A DNA stretch of 64,000 nucleotides from Vitellaria paradoxa (GCA_019916065.1 CM034238.1:1466699-1530698), one strand, 5' to 3'; positions 1-15,528 are shown, counted from the stretch's first letter. A program made the numbers and translations. The notes: generated by a model from the sequence alone, not told the origin.

Positions 1-226
1 TGGTTCCTCTGGGTCTAATTCTGACACCCCTTTTTGTTTATTTCTACTGTCATTTTCATTATATTAAGCTTTAATTTTTGTTGCCTTTGGCTTAGAAAAT
101 GGTTTAAGAAATTTTAAAAATTAATAACTTTATTTTTTTTTTTTTTTTTGAGGGTTGCCAAAATCTAAGCTCAGCTTCCTGAGCTAGAAGTTATCAAATC
201 TAACTGAACATGACCAATTCAACAGC

Positions 227-283
227 GTATATGAGAAGGTTTTAATTACCCAAAAAAAAAAAAAAAAGTATATGAGAAGGTTT
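227..283 (-). mobile_element. Tail-only retroposon with 16-bp target-site duplication
   Basis: The 16-bp word gtatatgagaaggttt occurs at 227-242 and again at 268-283. Between the copies are only 25 bases: nine non-A bases followed by a run of 16 A. A long direct repeat flanking an A-tail is the signature of LINE-driven target-primed insertion, here so 5'-truncated that almost only the tail remains. With the A-run read as the tail, the element itself is plus-oriented; the source family cannot be told. Confidence 0.6.
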
Positions 284-1221
284 GATAAGTAGGCATTGAA
301 TGAATGGATGCTGCCTCCCATAATTGCCATTGGCAGGGCCATTCGAGGCTGGGTCTTTTTCAAGGCAGAGCTAGTTAAATTTTTGCTTCGCAATGGCTGT
401 TCAAATTTAAATAACGAAGGTGTGGTTTGCAACAGCGGCTTCAATGCTTTTAGTTACTACATCATAAAATCATTCTTTAGGTTTCTTTTTGTTTCAAAAT
501 AATCATTCATTAGGCTTCTATTTGTTTTGTCTCATAGGGTATTGATTGGTAAAAGTTTGGCCAAAAAGTACCGTAAAAGTACAAAGATTTAATGTAAAAG
601 TAATATGTGATAAAATTTGATTGGAATAAAATATAAAAAATTAGTAAAAATTTGTGAGTTTTGACTGATTTTAACCGGTTTTAGCCAACCAAACACTTCT
701 TTAAAATGTTTTCACAAAAACTATACTTATGTTTATTCTACTTGCATTGGAAAAAAGAAAAATATTTTAATAATAGGAAAAATGTTATAATAGAAGTGGA
801 TGCACACTTCTATTATTATATTAAGAGAACAATAAGCATAACTAATGAAAATTAATGAAGTCAATTATTTAATAAATTTTTATTTCTTTTTTTAATATCC
901 CGTAAATATTAATTAACTACCCGCAATTTGAAAAAAACATATAAATAATTTTAAATTTTTGTAAGTTATTCAAGTAATTTTACCATTTCATTTTCTTATT
1001 TTTTTTATAAACTACCTATTATTTGTATAATTTTTTTATTTTATTAAATACCCATTTATTACTTATTATCTATTTATATACCTTTACTATTCATTTATTT
1101 AAGACGAAATTTTCAATCGTTTTGATTTTAAATAAATTAATAAAATTACAAAACTCTGCCTCTTAATTTTAACATAGACTTGCCCTCCTTGCCAAAGCTA
1201 GACAAAAAGTAGAGCCACAAT

Positions 1222-1369
1222 AAAATAAATTTGTATAAAAGAGAATTGGTGGTAGACAAAAGAAACGAAGTCTTAAAGCGCAAAATAGACAAAATGAAAT
1301 AAATTTGTATGAAAGAGAATTGATAGACAAAAGTAATGAAGTCTTAAAACACAGAAGAGTCAAAATAAA
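1222..1369. repeat. Two-copy tandem duplication, 74-bp period
   Basis: The word aaatttgtat recurs at 1227 and 1301, followed in both copies by an aaagagaattg block and a tagacaaaag...gaagtcttaaa block. The copies are diverged by substitutions and small indels. It lies just 3' of the tRNA gene in the tRNA's orientation. Confidence 0.7.
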
Positions 1370-1370
1370 A
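1363..1370 (-). terminator. Pol III T-run terminator for tRNA-Leu
   Basis: On the minus strand, 17 nt past the tRNA 3' end, TTTT (1367-1370) is followed by a second TTTT (1362-1365), a usual plant Pol III stop signal. The assignment rests on position and composition only. Confidence 0.5.
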
Positions 1371-1386
1371 TAGTAGAATTGAATAA

Positions 1387-1470
1387 TGTCAGAAGTGGGA
1401 TTTGAACCCACGCCCTCTCACGAGGACCAGAACTTGAGTCTGGCGCCTTAGACCACTCGGCCATCCTGAC
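1387..1470 (-). tRNA. trnL-CAA: tRNA-Leu (anticodon CAA)
   Basis: The minus strand gives an 84-nt class II tRNA. The acceptor stem pairs GTCAGGA with TTCTGAC (one G-T) before discriminator A. The D-arm contains the A-box TGGCCGAGTGG. The anticodon stem CCAGA/TCTGG holds loop CTCAAGT, giving anticodon CAA (reads UUG, leucine). A variable arm of class II length and a T-arm with GGTTCAAATCC (B-box) follow. No intron interrupts it and CCA is not encoded, as expected for a eukaryotic nuclear gene. All stems are intact, so it is probably functional. Confidence 0.95.
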
Positions 1471-3968
1471 TGTAAGATGGATTATTTGTCTTTTTCTACT
1501 TGAGTCTTGCGCCTTATCCCTATCTTTTTCTTTTTGTTTTTTGAAGTACCTTGGACATATTTTCTGTTTGTACAACCATAACAGAAATATTAATCTCGGT
1601 CTAGGTGTCCAAATCCTTAATTCCACAATTTATATGCATGAACACATAACTTTTAATTTTAGATTTAAGCGGAAGCTCCAAAAATCTTTACAAATTTCAA
1701 ATTACGAAAGTTCTTATAAATTTTTATAAATTCCAATAAATAGATACAAATTCTAATAAATTTCTACAAATTTTTTAAAAAGATTTGTACAAAATTGTAA
1801 AAATTTTCTGTATAAATCCGTTCGAACGGACTATTCAAATGAATTTTCCATTATTTATCTTTAATTTTTTTGTAATTCATTGATTATATTCTAAATACCA
1901 AAAAAATAATCTGATCACATTTTATTACAATTTGTGAAGCTTCCAACAGCCCTAAATATGGTTCAAGTTTTGAGAATGTATAGATAGAGAAGGTGAGACA
2001 AAAAATTTAAGATTCGAGGACACTGACATCGTTGAATTTATTTCAGATTCAATAACATATTTTTAATCTAAAAAAATTAAATAAATTTAAACCATTAAAT
2101 TTTAATTCAATAATGCCAATTTTAATTTTAACCTGCAAAGGTTCCAAATTTTGAACCGGAGTGATGACTTTGGAGCATTCGCTACCGTACTAAGCTGCCC
2201 ACTTTACTCACCTCGTTTGGAAGTTGTTTCTTTTATTTCTCATTTTATTTTGTGTTTTATGTTTTTATTTTGAAGTAATTAAATAGCCATATCAAGTTCT
2301 AACTTTAAATGAATTAAATCTGTTTGATATCAGTTTTTAGGGGTTTAAACTGTTTGCCCCAAAAAAAACAAAAAAAGATTGTTATTTATGCAAAATGAAT
2401 AAAATGCCTTTATTAATAAATTTAGAAATTTAGTAATATTTGGTTTATTAATAACTTCATAGAAAAATATTTGCATTAACTATATAATTTTATCTTTTAC
2501 AATTGGTTTAAATATAATATTATTTATTAAACAAACAAACATAAGATTGGATTTTAAGCTTTATATATCAAGGGAATTTATGAAGATTGGTTAAGAATGT
2601 TTAAAAAAAAAAAAAAGACTTACCCCAAAAAAGTTTAAAAAAAAGGGCAATAAAATTTAATAAAAACCCTTCTCATTCAGGAGAAGCTAATTTTTTTATT
2701 TCATCTTCACTTCGTCATACTCACGCATAGCCATCAATTTTTCTTAAAGAGAAAAAGGACAAGTATGTTAATCCATAATCTAATAATTCCGGGTGAGTCT
2801 TGTGGATTTGTCTTCTCGTGTCCAACATTGGCGTGAGTTCACCATCAGCACCGCAACCACAAGATACTGATAAACACTCGTCAAAGCAGCCTTGTCAAAT
2901 AGCAGCAGACCAAGAAACAATTACCGACATTCAAATTCCACATCCATTTCCATCCAATAATTTAAAAAAAAAAAAAAAGGAAGAAGAAAAAGAAAAGTTG
3001 GTACAGCTGTACGCGCTTACTCGATCATCTGCGAAAAAATTCACAAAAGAAAAACTGATATTCAAGGGGTGATGCAACGCAAGAAAAAAGAGACCCAAAT
3101 TTCTGTCAAACGAGACTTTAATACATATGAAATCACACAAATTTTCTGTATCAAAAGAAACGCAAGTGTGTGCGGCGGCTAAAGACCCCCAAAAAAGGGG
3201 CGCAAGTGACGTCGGAATTAGAAGCGAGAAAGAAGTGATATCTCTTAATGTTGAGGAAACAGAATGGGCGTACCACGTAAGACAAAAAAGTTAGGAGAAA
3301 GATAAAAAAAATTAAAGACTAATAGCGCAATTTTACAATAAAACTAAAATACCAGGAGTCCTCCCCTGGTCGAAGGCAACCCACCTTGCCTCTACACGGG
3401 TCCAACCCTGGTCAAGGAAGAGGACCGAATCTAGGATTTCCCAAAATCAATTACATGTAGCACGCAAACTCCATGAATGTGTATGTCCACAATGAATTAC
3501 CACATGGTCCAATTTAGAGTGACTCCTGGCAGCCAAAAGCTCAGCAAAAGGGGCACCTGCCATTATTGTGTCGTTCAAGAAGAAAAGGAAAGTGCGCGCA
3601 GCTGCCACTAGATAATAGTAATAAATTGATCACCTTTTACTCCAACAGCGAAACAAAGTGAAGAGTTTTGAGGTTTAACTCTTCAATTGTCGCAACAAAA
3701 TACATCAAAATGAAATTCAATCCAACATACAAAAGTTATATAGTATATCAAGATTTGTCTATGACCTAAATAACCAGTTGGGAATGGATATGCAAAACAA
3801 GAGTGTCTTGACTCCCCTAATTACCACACCTTTCTGTGATTTGTAACAGATGAAAAACTAAAGAATGAATGCATTGGATGTGACTACTACTAAATAACAA
3901 GAACCATACATGATTAAAATAAATTGAGAAAGCATCCAAATCTTCCACACCATTTCGTCTTCACAGCC
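1471..3968. other. Intergenic DNA downstream of the bZIP gene
   Basis: No recognisable gene. It is AT-rich to about 2690, then more mixed composition from 2700 to 3900. The part near 3700-3968 probably includes the bZIP 3' UTR on the minus strand, but I cannot place a poly(A) site. The short open frames here (for example 2800-3072) have repetitive lysine/serine composition and no recognisable motif. Confidence 0.45.
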
Positions 3969-7012
<3,044 letters not shown>

Positions 7013-7560
7013 TTGCTTCAAACCAATATACAACAACTTTTTATATAATTCTATAACCACCCTTCAACAAACCTAAACAATCACTTCAGGTCCACCTGAA
7101 TCACAAAGCCGCAAATCTCAATCCAGACTCAAGTAGCAAAACAAAAAACAAATACACACACAAAACCTTCAAAACACTTACAATTGATCGTTTAAACCCT
7201 AGAATATGGAAATAAGTTCACAAAGTAACAACGAAAATTCAATCAGTCACAAAACCAGAAACACTGAATGAGTATTGACAGCTCACAGAAAGCAAACCAG
7301 TGTACCTTGTAAAGTTGGCCTTTCGGACCAATGACGGCCGGTGGCGCAGGTTATCAGGAACCTTTTATCCGTCGCATTTGCCGAGAGCTGCCCTGAATTC
7401 AGAAGCAGTGTCCAAAATCTGTTGCAAAAACACCGAGCCCTGCTCCCCCTCCCTCTATCCCTCTCTCTGTTTATGCTTCTGCTTTCTGCGTCCGAAGCTT
7501 CTCTCTCTCTATCTCTTTACATTCATTTTCTCTCTCTCTCTATGGACGACGACTATTACA
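7013..7560 (-). promoter_or_regulatory. Probable bZIP29-like 5' leader with an intron
   Basis: Upstream of the ATG the minus strand has a plausible leader. A GA-rich stretch (CT runs at 7500-7542 on the plus strand) ends in ...TTTACAAG|GTACAC near 7304, donor-like. A TTTGAAG acceptor-like site lies a few bases before the ATG. A 5'-UTR intron of about 290 nt would fit; this is inference without transcript support. Confidence 0.35.
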
Positions 7561-7860
7561 CGGATTTCATGACTACTACGACGCGTGAATTTAATAAGAA
7601 TTTCATTTCGATGCAATTTCCATTTCGCCCCAATTTCAATTTCATTCCGACCGCATTTGAGAAATCTTCCCCTCCATCACCGCAGATTATGTAGCAACAA
7701 ATCTCTCTGCCAAAAAGAAAATTTGTTAATTTATTGCAGGCTAATGAAAGTCACACGCGCGACTATTCCAGGTGTACTTCACTTCCACATCAATTGGTCC
7801 AAATGTTTCTTCCCTATTGGATGCATAAAGGATAGAAAGGCTAAACATCTCGCTTAAAAA

Positions 7861-7886
7861 ATATATATATATATATATATATATAT
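7861..7886. repeat. (AT)13 microsatellite
   Basis: Thirteen perfect AT units. Confidence 0.95.
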
Positions 7887-7925
7887 CATATTCACGTTAA
7901 TGCAATGTCCCGTCACACAATCACC

Positions 7926-8130
7926 GTACTTTTGTATAATAATAATTTCTTTAGAAAATAATTCACATAAAAAAATAATAATTTTTTTGCAAGCAAAAAT
8001 ATTTAAATTAGTTTTGCTTGAGATCACAGTACTTTTATACAATAATAATTTCTTTAAAAAATAATACACGTAAAAAAATTATAATTTTTTTGTAAGAAAA
8101 AATATTTAAATTAGTTTTGCGTGAATATTT
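7926..8130. repeat. Two-copy tandem duplication, ~103-bp period
   Basis: aataatttctttа-type blocks at 7941 and 8044, each followed by a caya/taaaaaaat block and by aaaaatatttaaattagttttgc. This is a diverged tandem duplication in AT-rich DNA. No gene is seen around it. Confidence 0.65.
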
Positions 8131-9832
8131 TAGACCATACTTTTAGAAAAAGATTAAGTAATTTTTTTATTTATTTATCATTATTAAGAGTTAACTGGGG
8201 CGTTTGTTTTATCAAAAAAATATTAAAAAAATTTAATTTTTACTAATTTTTTTAATTTCAATAAAAGTTCATTACGTGTCTCTTTTAAATTTTTTTTTTT
8301 ATTCTTCTTTCATTCAAACAGCATCCAATGGCTCGAATATCAATGATTTGTGATAAATATCTATTAATCCCTTGTTATGTCAATATTAATAATTATAGAA
8401 TCTATTGAAAGAAAAAAAATAAAAAAAATTAATGTGACAGTACACTTTAAGAAATATATTATTGTGCATAAATAAATTTAGAATTAAATCTAATGCAATT
8501 CCAAAATTAAGTACTCTCCTGCCTTTTTATGAGATGAAATAACGAATGAGTGCCGTCCCATTTCAACTCACTTGTCTTTTTGAAGGAACATGCTACGAAG
8601 GGGAGTAGATGCTTTCAATCTGAATTAAATTATTTGGCTACCTAAATTATTAAGTTTTAATGAAAAAAAAAAAAAGTTTATTTTCTATTTCTTACAATAA
8701 TTGGTTGATTTTAAGGGAATTGAAAGTGTTAATTGTTGGTCCAATTAGATGATTATCAAATTTGCAACTCATTGTTCTGCAAACAAGCATAAAAAGTTTG
8801 TATTCTTTTAAATTCACATTACTGTGTCAATACAATTATATCTTCTCTTGCCTTTACATTACATATCTATATAATAAATCACAATACATTTTAAAAATGT
8901 CTCTCTCACAAATTAAAATATAAAGACTGAGTTTGAGTTTTATTTTTCAACGAATGGTTGAGATCATTTAAAAACTAAAATTTTCCCTCAAACTTCAGCC
9001 TAATCTTTGGGTCACTTTACATTCTGATAAATCATTAAGCTATACTTAATGATGATATTAGAGAGTTGCATTGAAAAATGTAAAAATTTTTGATTTTTGA
9101 TTTTGAATTTTTGAAAATAAAAAATATACTAACATATTTTATTTTTAAATATATACATATTTAATTTTAATTTAAAATTGTTATAAGTACAAGTTATTCG
9201 CTAGTGTGTGTATGTAGAAGCAGAAGGAAAAATAGATATATAAGACCGATGCTTAATTGACACAAAAAAGCCCTTCAAAAAAAAATGATACAAAAAATAA
9301 ATAATCATTTTCAAAATAATAAAAATAAATGAATTCAAAGGCCAAAAAAAATCATAAGTTATGTTGCGACCAATGAGATTCTAATCAAATTTTATTTCAA
9401 AGCGTGACTTTTTAATTATTATAATTAAGGATATAAAATTTTATTTTGTTGTAGTATTAACTATATGTGAAATTTAGTTAACATATATATATATTTTTTA
9501 ATTTAACAATAGATTTTCTAATGGTGGCTTAGTATTATTGTAATAAACAAAAACATTATGACTAAGGTTACATTTGGTACATAAAAATAGAATTAAATCG
9601 AATAGAATGAGAGGTAAGAATGGAAATAGATAAGAATATAATAGAATGCTCATTCCATTCTTTTGTTTGGTTGCAAAAAAGAAAATTACAATAATAAAAT
9701 GAACATTTAAATTTTCATAATTTGTTTAATATTTTAAATATTATGAAATAAAATAAAATGTAATAAAAATTATTGATATTAATTTTTTAAAAGCTAAAAA
9801 AATAAATTTTATTTTCAAAACTCGAATATGAG
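8131..9832. other. AT-rich intergenic DNA
   Basis: No coding signal. Several short stretches resemble ends of small DNA transposons (for example ggggcgtttgttttat at 8198), but no partner end was found. Confidence 0.45.
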
Positions 9833-10430
9833 TAAAAAAAAAAAAAAAACAGACTCAAAGATAAAACTGTCATTTTGTAGTTTGAGTTCAAATTGGTCCA
9901 AAATTTTCTTAATTATTAAGAAATATATCAATAAATATTTTTTTAATTATTTTATAGTCTGAATTTAGATCTAGCTAACATTTATTTAATTATTAAGAAA
10001 TATTTCAATGTATATTTTTGTAATCTTTTAGGCAACATAGAATGCAAATTTAAACCAAAAAAATGAGTCCAAGAGGTAAAATTGTCATTTTATAGTTTGA
10101 GTTTTGATGGAGCTAAAATTTTTTTAGTTATTAAAAAACACGTTGATAAATACTCTTAATCTTTTGAAAAATCTAAAATACAATTTTGGGCAAAAAACGA
10201 ACTTAGGATAAAATAGTTATTTTATGACCCAAGTTTAGATTGGACCAAAATATGCCTAGTTATTAAGAAATAAGTCCATAAATTTTTATTAGCCTTTTGG
10301 AAAGTCCGAAATATGACTTTAGGAAAAAAGTGGATCTAAAAGTAAAATAGTTATGTTACAACTAGAATCTGAATCTATACTGAAAATAAGGTTCAAAAGT
10401 AAAATTGTCATTTTACAACCCAAGCGAGTG
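9833..10430. repeat. Degenerate tandem repeat (about five units)
   Basis: A block resembling 'act-caaa-ggtaaaattgtcattttatag' recurs near 9850, 10070, 10200, 10340 and 10390. In several cases it is followed by a 'ttagttattaagaaatat' block and an 'aatcttttggaaagtct' block. Spacing varies from about 60 to 220 bp, so it is an old, partly deleted tandem array. No protein is encoded. Confidence 0.55.
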
Positions 10431-12633
10431 GTTGAAAGAAAATTGTGATTGCAAAGTAATTGTTTGTTTGTTTTTTTTTTAATGAATCTTTTTTTTAAAG
10501 TAAGATAATTTGGATTAAAAGGAGAATATTACAAGTGTCTAAAGGTATACTCTCAATATATAATTCTGAATTGAATCTTGATTAAAGTGGAATGACTATT
10601 CATCACTTAAATTGTAAAATGTTTTTTACCACTTAATGTGAGAATAACTATTCTTGAGAAATAACATTCCAATTTAATTTTGTAATACTAAGTAGAAAAA
10701 TAGGATAAAGTGAAAATAGATTCCATTATATATTTAATTATCACCTACTGAGCATAGCATTAGTTGTTACGACAAGGGTTACGTTTGCTTGTTCATATGT
10801 TTAAGAAGCTGGAATGCAAATTCCCTGATCAATAGAAATTTTCGTGCTCAATTGATACTTGACAAACGAATAAGAAAGTTCCTCTTCCCCAATTTACAGA
10901 ATACAAGGCTTAGGGCCCAATACGGTATTCAAGAATTTCATAAAAAGCGAAACTTTTTGTAAGAAATGAATTAACTAAAGTCCGTTCTTACTAGCTAAAT
11001 GTCTTTTTAAAATGTTGTAATATATATCAAATACTAATAAAATGAATTCTCATTTTAAATCATGGATGTATCACCTTTTGTAATTGCTTTATATTCTGTT
11101 TGGAAACGTTTTTTATTGAAATTAATTTTATTTTAAAATAAAGAATCGATTTGATTTGACTTGATAAATGATATTTTTTGCTTGAAACACATGTTTGAAT
11201 TTAAAAATTGAATTAAATTGAGTTAAAATAAATACTAAATTTAATCATATTAATATGAAATAAAAAAATATGATAAATAATACGCATGAGAATAAATTTG
11301 TCCACTTGGTTAGATGATCTAATAAAAGAATAATTTTCATTAAATTATATTATTTTAGGTTAGATTTCAAACAATATAGAAATTTTAAATTTTAAATTAT
11401 GAAATAAAATCAAATCTAACTCATAAAATTTTATTTTAATTTCAAACATGACAGTTATTAAGAATTCTCACCGAATGAAATTAAATTCCATCACATTCAT
11501 TATTTCATACGAGGTGTCACCATTTTGCATGCATCCATATTTACTCCCTTATAAAAATTAATTAATTAATTTAAACATCCAAGGCTCATTTTCGAGGGGT
11601 TAAGAAAGCAAAATAACTAGCCCAGAAGGCATGACTTTGTTTATTTGTCTCCCTTTTCCTTTTGGTGATTGATATTGATTTCCCCCTGCATGGACGTTGA
11701 TTTTCCTAGTCAATCAAACTTTAATTTGGGGGGGGGGGGGGAGAAACTTGAGCTTTTTGAGTAATTGAAATCTTCCAACAAACCCCACTACTCTCCAATC
11801 ATCTGGCTAGAGCTTGTAAACAAATTAGTACAAATAAATTTTAATAAAACCCTAACTTGTAAGACAATCCACCGATCTCCCTAGTGGCATGTGACCCGCC
11901 CCAAGTTGGTGATTAGCAGACATGGGGTAGGCTTTAATTAGTCACACCCAACTCCGTTTCCTTTATCCCCTTGTGATTTTTTTTTATCGTCAATATAAGA
12001 TGACAAGGAATGTCAACCTTTATCGTCAAGATTGATGCATCAAACCACGTCGGCCCATTTGATCTCTACAAGGACTAACGTTATTTAATTATTAATTTCA
12101 TATCTATATACAGTGTCTTGTTTTACGCACATAGTTGCGTTTGATTTTTTATTCCAATTTCTCATGATGACGCCCAATCCATTTGAAAGGTCTTTTTTTT
12201 TTTTCTTTGAAAGAAAATTAATAATAACTATAAAGAAAATAATAACAAGAGGACCATCACCGAATTTTATCATACAGTGATGTTTAAACTTTTTAAATAA
12301 CTTAATCTGCATATTTTTACATACTTGTCATCTTCTTTTTTTTTTTTTTCCGCAGGTCCTTGTTTAGTAATGTTATTTCTTTCTCAATTATTTCTTTGCT
12401 TTCCTTCTCTTTCTCTTTTTTTTTTCTTTTTCTTTTTTTTATAAGTCTTCCTCTCTTTTTTTTTTTTTTAAGAACATTTAACATACAATATATTTAGGGT
12501 AGGGAAAAGAGATCTCCGAGAATTCAAACCCAAAAAAATATTTAAACGCAATGTTTTTGGAGGTGGAGGAAGGGATCTCCGACAACTCGAACCTAAAATA
12601 TAAGTTGACGAGAGAATATTTTTTATCACGTAA
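10431..12633. other. Intergenic DNA
   Basis: No gene recognised. 11500-12080 is less AT-rich and includes a 14-base G run (11728-11741); 12330-12470 is T-rich. Minus-strand frames here are short and low-complexity. Confidence 0.45.
11728..11741 (+). repeat. G14 homopolymer
   Basis: Fourteen consecutive G. It may form stacked-G structures and its length is likely to be unreliable in sequencing. Confidence 0.9.
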
Positions 12634-12644
12634 GTGGCAAGTCA

Positions 12645-12835
12645 TTTTTTTTTAATCTGAAATTCTTACCAATTTATTATAACATATAACGAATTGTATA
12701 ACCGATGGATAAATCGAAAAAATGCAAGCTGTCTCGACTATATATTTCGCTTGAATTAAGAATCGAACTCTTATAATTTTTGTAATTTTTGTAGAAAGCA
12801 TATCTAAGACCCACTCAACCTAATCTCAAGAGCGC
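12645..12835 (-). mobile_element. Old tRNA-derived SINE
   Basis: On the minus strand, a Pol III A-box-like AGGTTGAGTGG (12811-12821) is followed 42 nt later by a B-box AGTTCGATTCT (12759-12769). The element ends in an A-run (T-run 12645-12653 on plus). Flanks gtggcaagtca (12634-12644) and gtgacaagcca (12836-12846) match at 9 of 11 positions, a degraded target-site duplication. Its tail does not resemble the SINEs at 15541 and 48529, so it is a different or older family. Confidence 0.55.
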
Positions 12836-12875
12836 GTGACAAGCCACGTGGTTGAGATTATAAGAATGTTTTACG

Positions 12876-12876
<1 letters not shown>

Positions 12877-12908
<32 letters not shown>

Positions 12909-12910
12909 AT
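12877..12910. repeat. (TA)n(TG)n compound microsatellite
   Basis: TA units run directly into TG units immediately beyond the SINE duplication. Confidence 0.9.
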
Positions 12911-13977
12911 ATGTACTGTTTTACACTTGTTATTCGTGAAAATCAATGGACGAGAAGAAAGGGGAAGAGTTGAAATGTTGAATGAGGATTGTCGGGTAAA
13001 TGCATTTGGCAAAGTGGGAATGGAATCATTGTTGCTGTATTTTCGCTTTGTGTGAAAGTCTTGGTACATGGTGACGTTTAACCCTTTGTACTAGAGAGCA
13101 GAGATATATATAATAATTGGAATCACGAAGACCTGTATTATGTGTCATTTTCTTTTTTTTTTTTCTTTTTTAACTCAGAAAAAAAAATTAAGTCTTTAAT
13201 AATATATCATCAAAAAACCGATCATTGAGAGAAGCCCTAAATATTACAAGCCCTCTCGACCCAACCTAGCCTCATCACTGCAATTTCAAATGTTATTTTT
13301 TGTATGGACTGACAAATTTTATTTTTCACAAGCAATAAAAAGTAATTTTGCCATGATCTCAACAACATGAATAACACAACAATTAAGTGCCTAAATAGAG
13401 TGCTAAATTTTGACAAAAAATAAAAAAATATATACATAAATTTTGAATTACTAAATATTTGATGTATTTTTTGAAAAATGTAAAAAAATTAGAGAGATTT
13501 AATAAAAATTATTGAACGTTGATAAAAATTAAAAAAATTAAAAAAATTAAAAATTTTTAATCAAATTTAACAATTTAAATACACGCTGAGTAAATACCAC
13601 CACCAAATCACATTAGCCAATCATTCGGACAAAAATGCAATACCCACCGCCATTGCACGGGGGAATATTCTCAACTCAACTTGCAGTGTCCTATGCATGT
13701 CTTTTAGGCATGTAAAAAGTTAACGTCAAAATATCAAATTCATGTGATTCATATGGAAACAGTGGATTTAGAAGCAGCATCTTGTTTTGTTAGCTATAGC
13801 ACGTTTGCCTGAAGAATATTAGGTAAGGGTAGAAAGTATAATGAGCATAACTAAGAAATTTTTGTTGGTAAGTAGAAAATTTCAAGTTGCTTTTTGCATA
13901 TGGTAGTATATATAAAAAGGGGTAGCATTATAAAGTGAAAAGAATTAAAGAGATAAATTTGAGTTCTCAAATATTTA
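12911..13977. other. AT-rich intergenic DNA
   Basis: No gene is seen. Minus-strand frames at 12815-13069 and 13237-13437 read through microsatellite or lack family motifs. Confidence 0.45.
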
Positions 13978-14308
13978 GGTAGCATTTGATTTACTTTTCT
14001 GTTTTTTATTTTTCATTTTTATTTTATATTTTAAAATTTTCAAAATAAGAAAAAAGAAAATATTCTGTTTTCATTATTTTGAAATTTTTTTTATTTTGGA
14101 TTAAAAACGTTCAAAATAATTTTTTGTCATTTTTTCATTTTATGCGAAAATTCATTTTCTATTTTTTAAAACAAATTTTGAAAATACAAGTTATCAAATA
14201 CATTTTGATCCGTTTTTCTTATTTTAAAAAACATAAAATAGAAAATGAGTTCAAAACAGAAAACAAAAATAGAAAACAAAAAGATAAAAAAACAAACCAA
14301 ATGAGGTG
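13978..14308. mobile_element. Tourist-like MITE, copy 1
   Basis: A 331-bp element flanked by TTA (13975-13977 and 14309-14311). The left end GGTAGCATTTGATTT and the inverted right end CACCTCATTTGGTTTG form degenerate terminal inverted repeats. The interior is T-rich in the left half and A-rich in the right half, so the whole unit folds back. TTA/TAA duplications are characteristic of PIF/Harbinger elements. It encodes nothing. Confidence 0.6.
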
Positions 14309-14605
14309 TTATTAATTAGTTTCTCAGTGATTCTTCTAGCATTTTGAAGATTTTTTTTTTAATTAAAAAATTTTGATGTTACTTTTTCATTTTTATTTAG
14401 CTTTGGAAAGAAGAAAAATAGAAAATAAAATAACACACAGGTGAAGAGAAAATAAAATAATATTCTTTATTTTATTTTTCATTTCTCTCAAAAACCAAAT
14501 TAGGAAATGAAAGAAAATTTATATTTTCTCATATTTTCTACTTCCCTTCTATTCAAATCAAACGTTATGTAAAGCTTATACAATTTTTTCTTTTTTGGAA
14601 ATTAA

Positions 14606-14883
14606 GGTGGCATTTAGTTTACTCTTCCATTTTCTATTTTCTGCTTTTATTTTGTGTTAAAAATCTCAAAATGAGGAAACAGAAAATACTCTATTTTTTT
14701 ATTTTGAGATTTCTTTTATATTTTGTTAAAAATTCTCAAAATAACTTTTTACCATTTTTCATTTCATGTGTAGGCTTATTTTTAGTTTTCGAAAACAAAT
14801 TTCAAAAACACAAGTAACCAAATAAATTTTGAGCCATTTTCCTTATTTTCAAAACTACAAAATGAAAAATGAGTTCAAAATAT

Positions 14884-14915
<32 letters not shown>

Positions 14916-14937
14916 GAAAAACAAACTAAATGACCCA
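14606..14937. mobile_element. Tourist-like MITE, copy 2
   Basis: A 332-bp relative of the element 300 bp upstream, in the same orientation. It is flanked by TAA (14603-14605 and 14938-14940), with left end GGTGGCATTTAGTTT and inverted right end TGGGTCATTTAGTTT. Internal blocks (a cattttatgcgaaaa-like centre versus catttcatgtgtagg) align with copy 1. Non-coding foldback element. Confidence 0.65.
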
Positions 14938-15528
14938 TAAATTACAGAAGTGTTAGTCTTTCAATTTTCTGTTATCATTCACGCTAATATATAGACTAAT
15001 TTGTATGTTGTAGTCGTTTTGTATAACATACATGTTTGAATTTTTTCACAAATTGGTGTTAAAATTTAATTTATTTATTTTTTTACTTTGCTATTGGAGA
15101 AAGATCACCATTTAGGTGTAAAATCCCACCTCCCCCAAAAAATAAAAACAAAAAAGAGAAAAAAATAACAATTAACCGACACCCCAGTCCACTGTCACTC
15201 GAAAAATTCGCAAGTCTATGCGATTAGCTACGATTTAAAACTACTCTTATATAGCTAAAATAAATCATACATGTTCGCATCGAAAGAATTCAATCATCAG
15301 CCATCAATAGTTATATTTCATTTATAATCCACCAATCAACGTTCACCCACGGAGAGACAAATTCCAAATAACGTGCACTTTGCAAGAATTGAAGTTGAAA
15401 CTTATAATTTAACTTAATTATCAGATTAAATGACAAAATAAACATTTGAAACAATTTTATTAAAAATGTATAATCGATCATTCAATTTTAAGGCATTTAA
15501 AATTTATTCAATAGGAAGTATGAACTAA
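14938..15528. other. AT-rich intergenic DNA
   Basis: Nothing recognised beyond short homopolymer runs. Confidence 0.5.

Larger units (their letters stand above)
284..1386. other. AT-rich intergenic DNA
   Basis: No supported gene. The segment 284-445 is less AT-rich and stays open on the minus strand (serine- and lysine-rich reading), but I recognise no product. From 500 onward it is AT-rich filler ending in the short tandem duplication described separately. Confidence 0.5.

Noticed and set aside
184..444. Minus-strand open frame with serine/lysine-rich, transit-peptide-like reading
   Set aside because: No family recognised, the frame runs into a poly-A insertion, and it has no supporting splice or start context; kept only as a remark.
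1360..1626. Open frame overlapping the tRNA gene
   Set aside because: It simply reads through the tRNA-Leu sequence; the RNA gene explains it.
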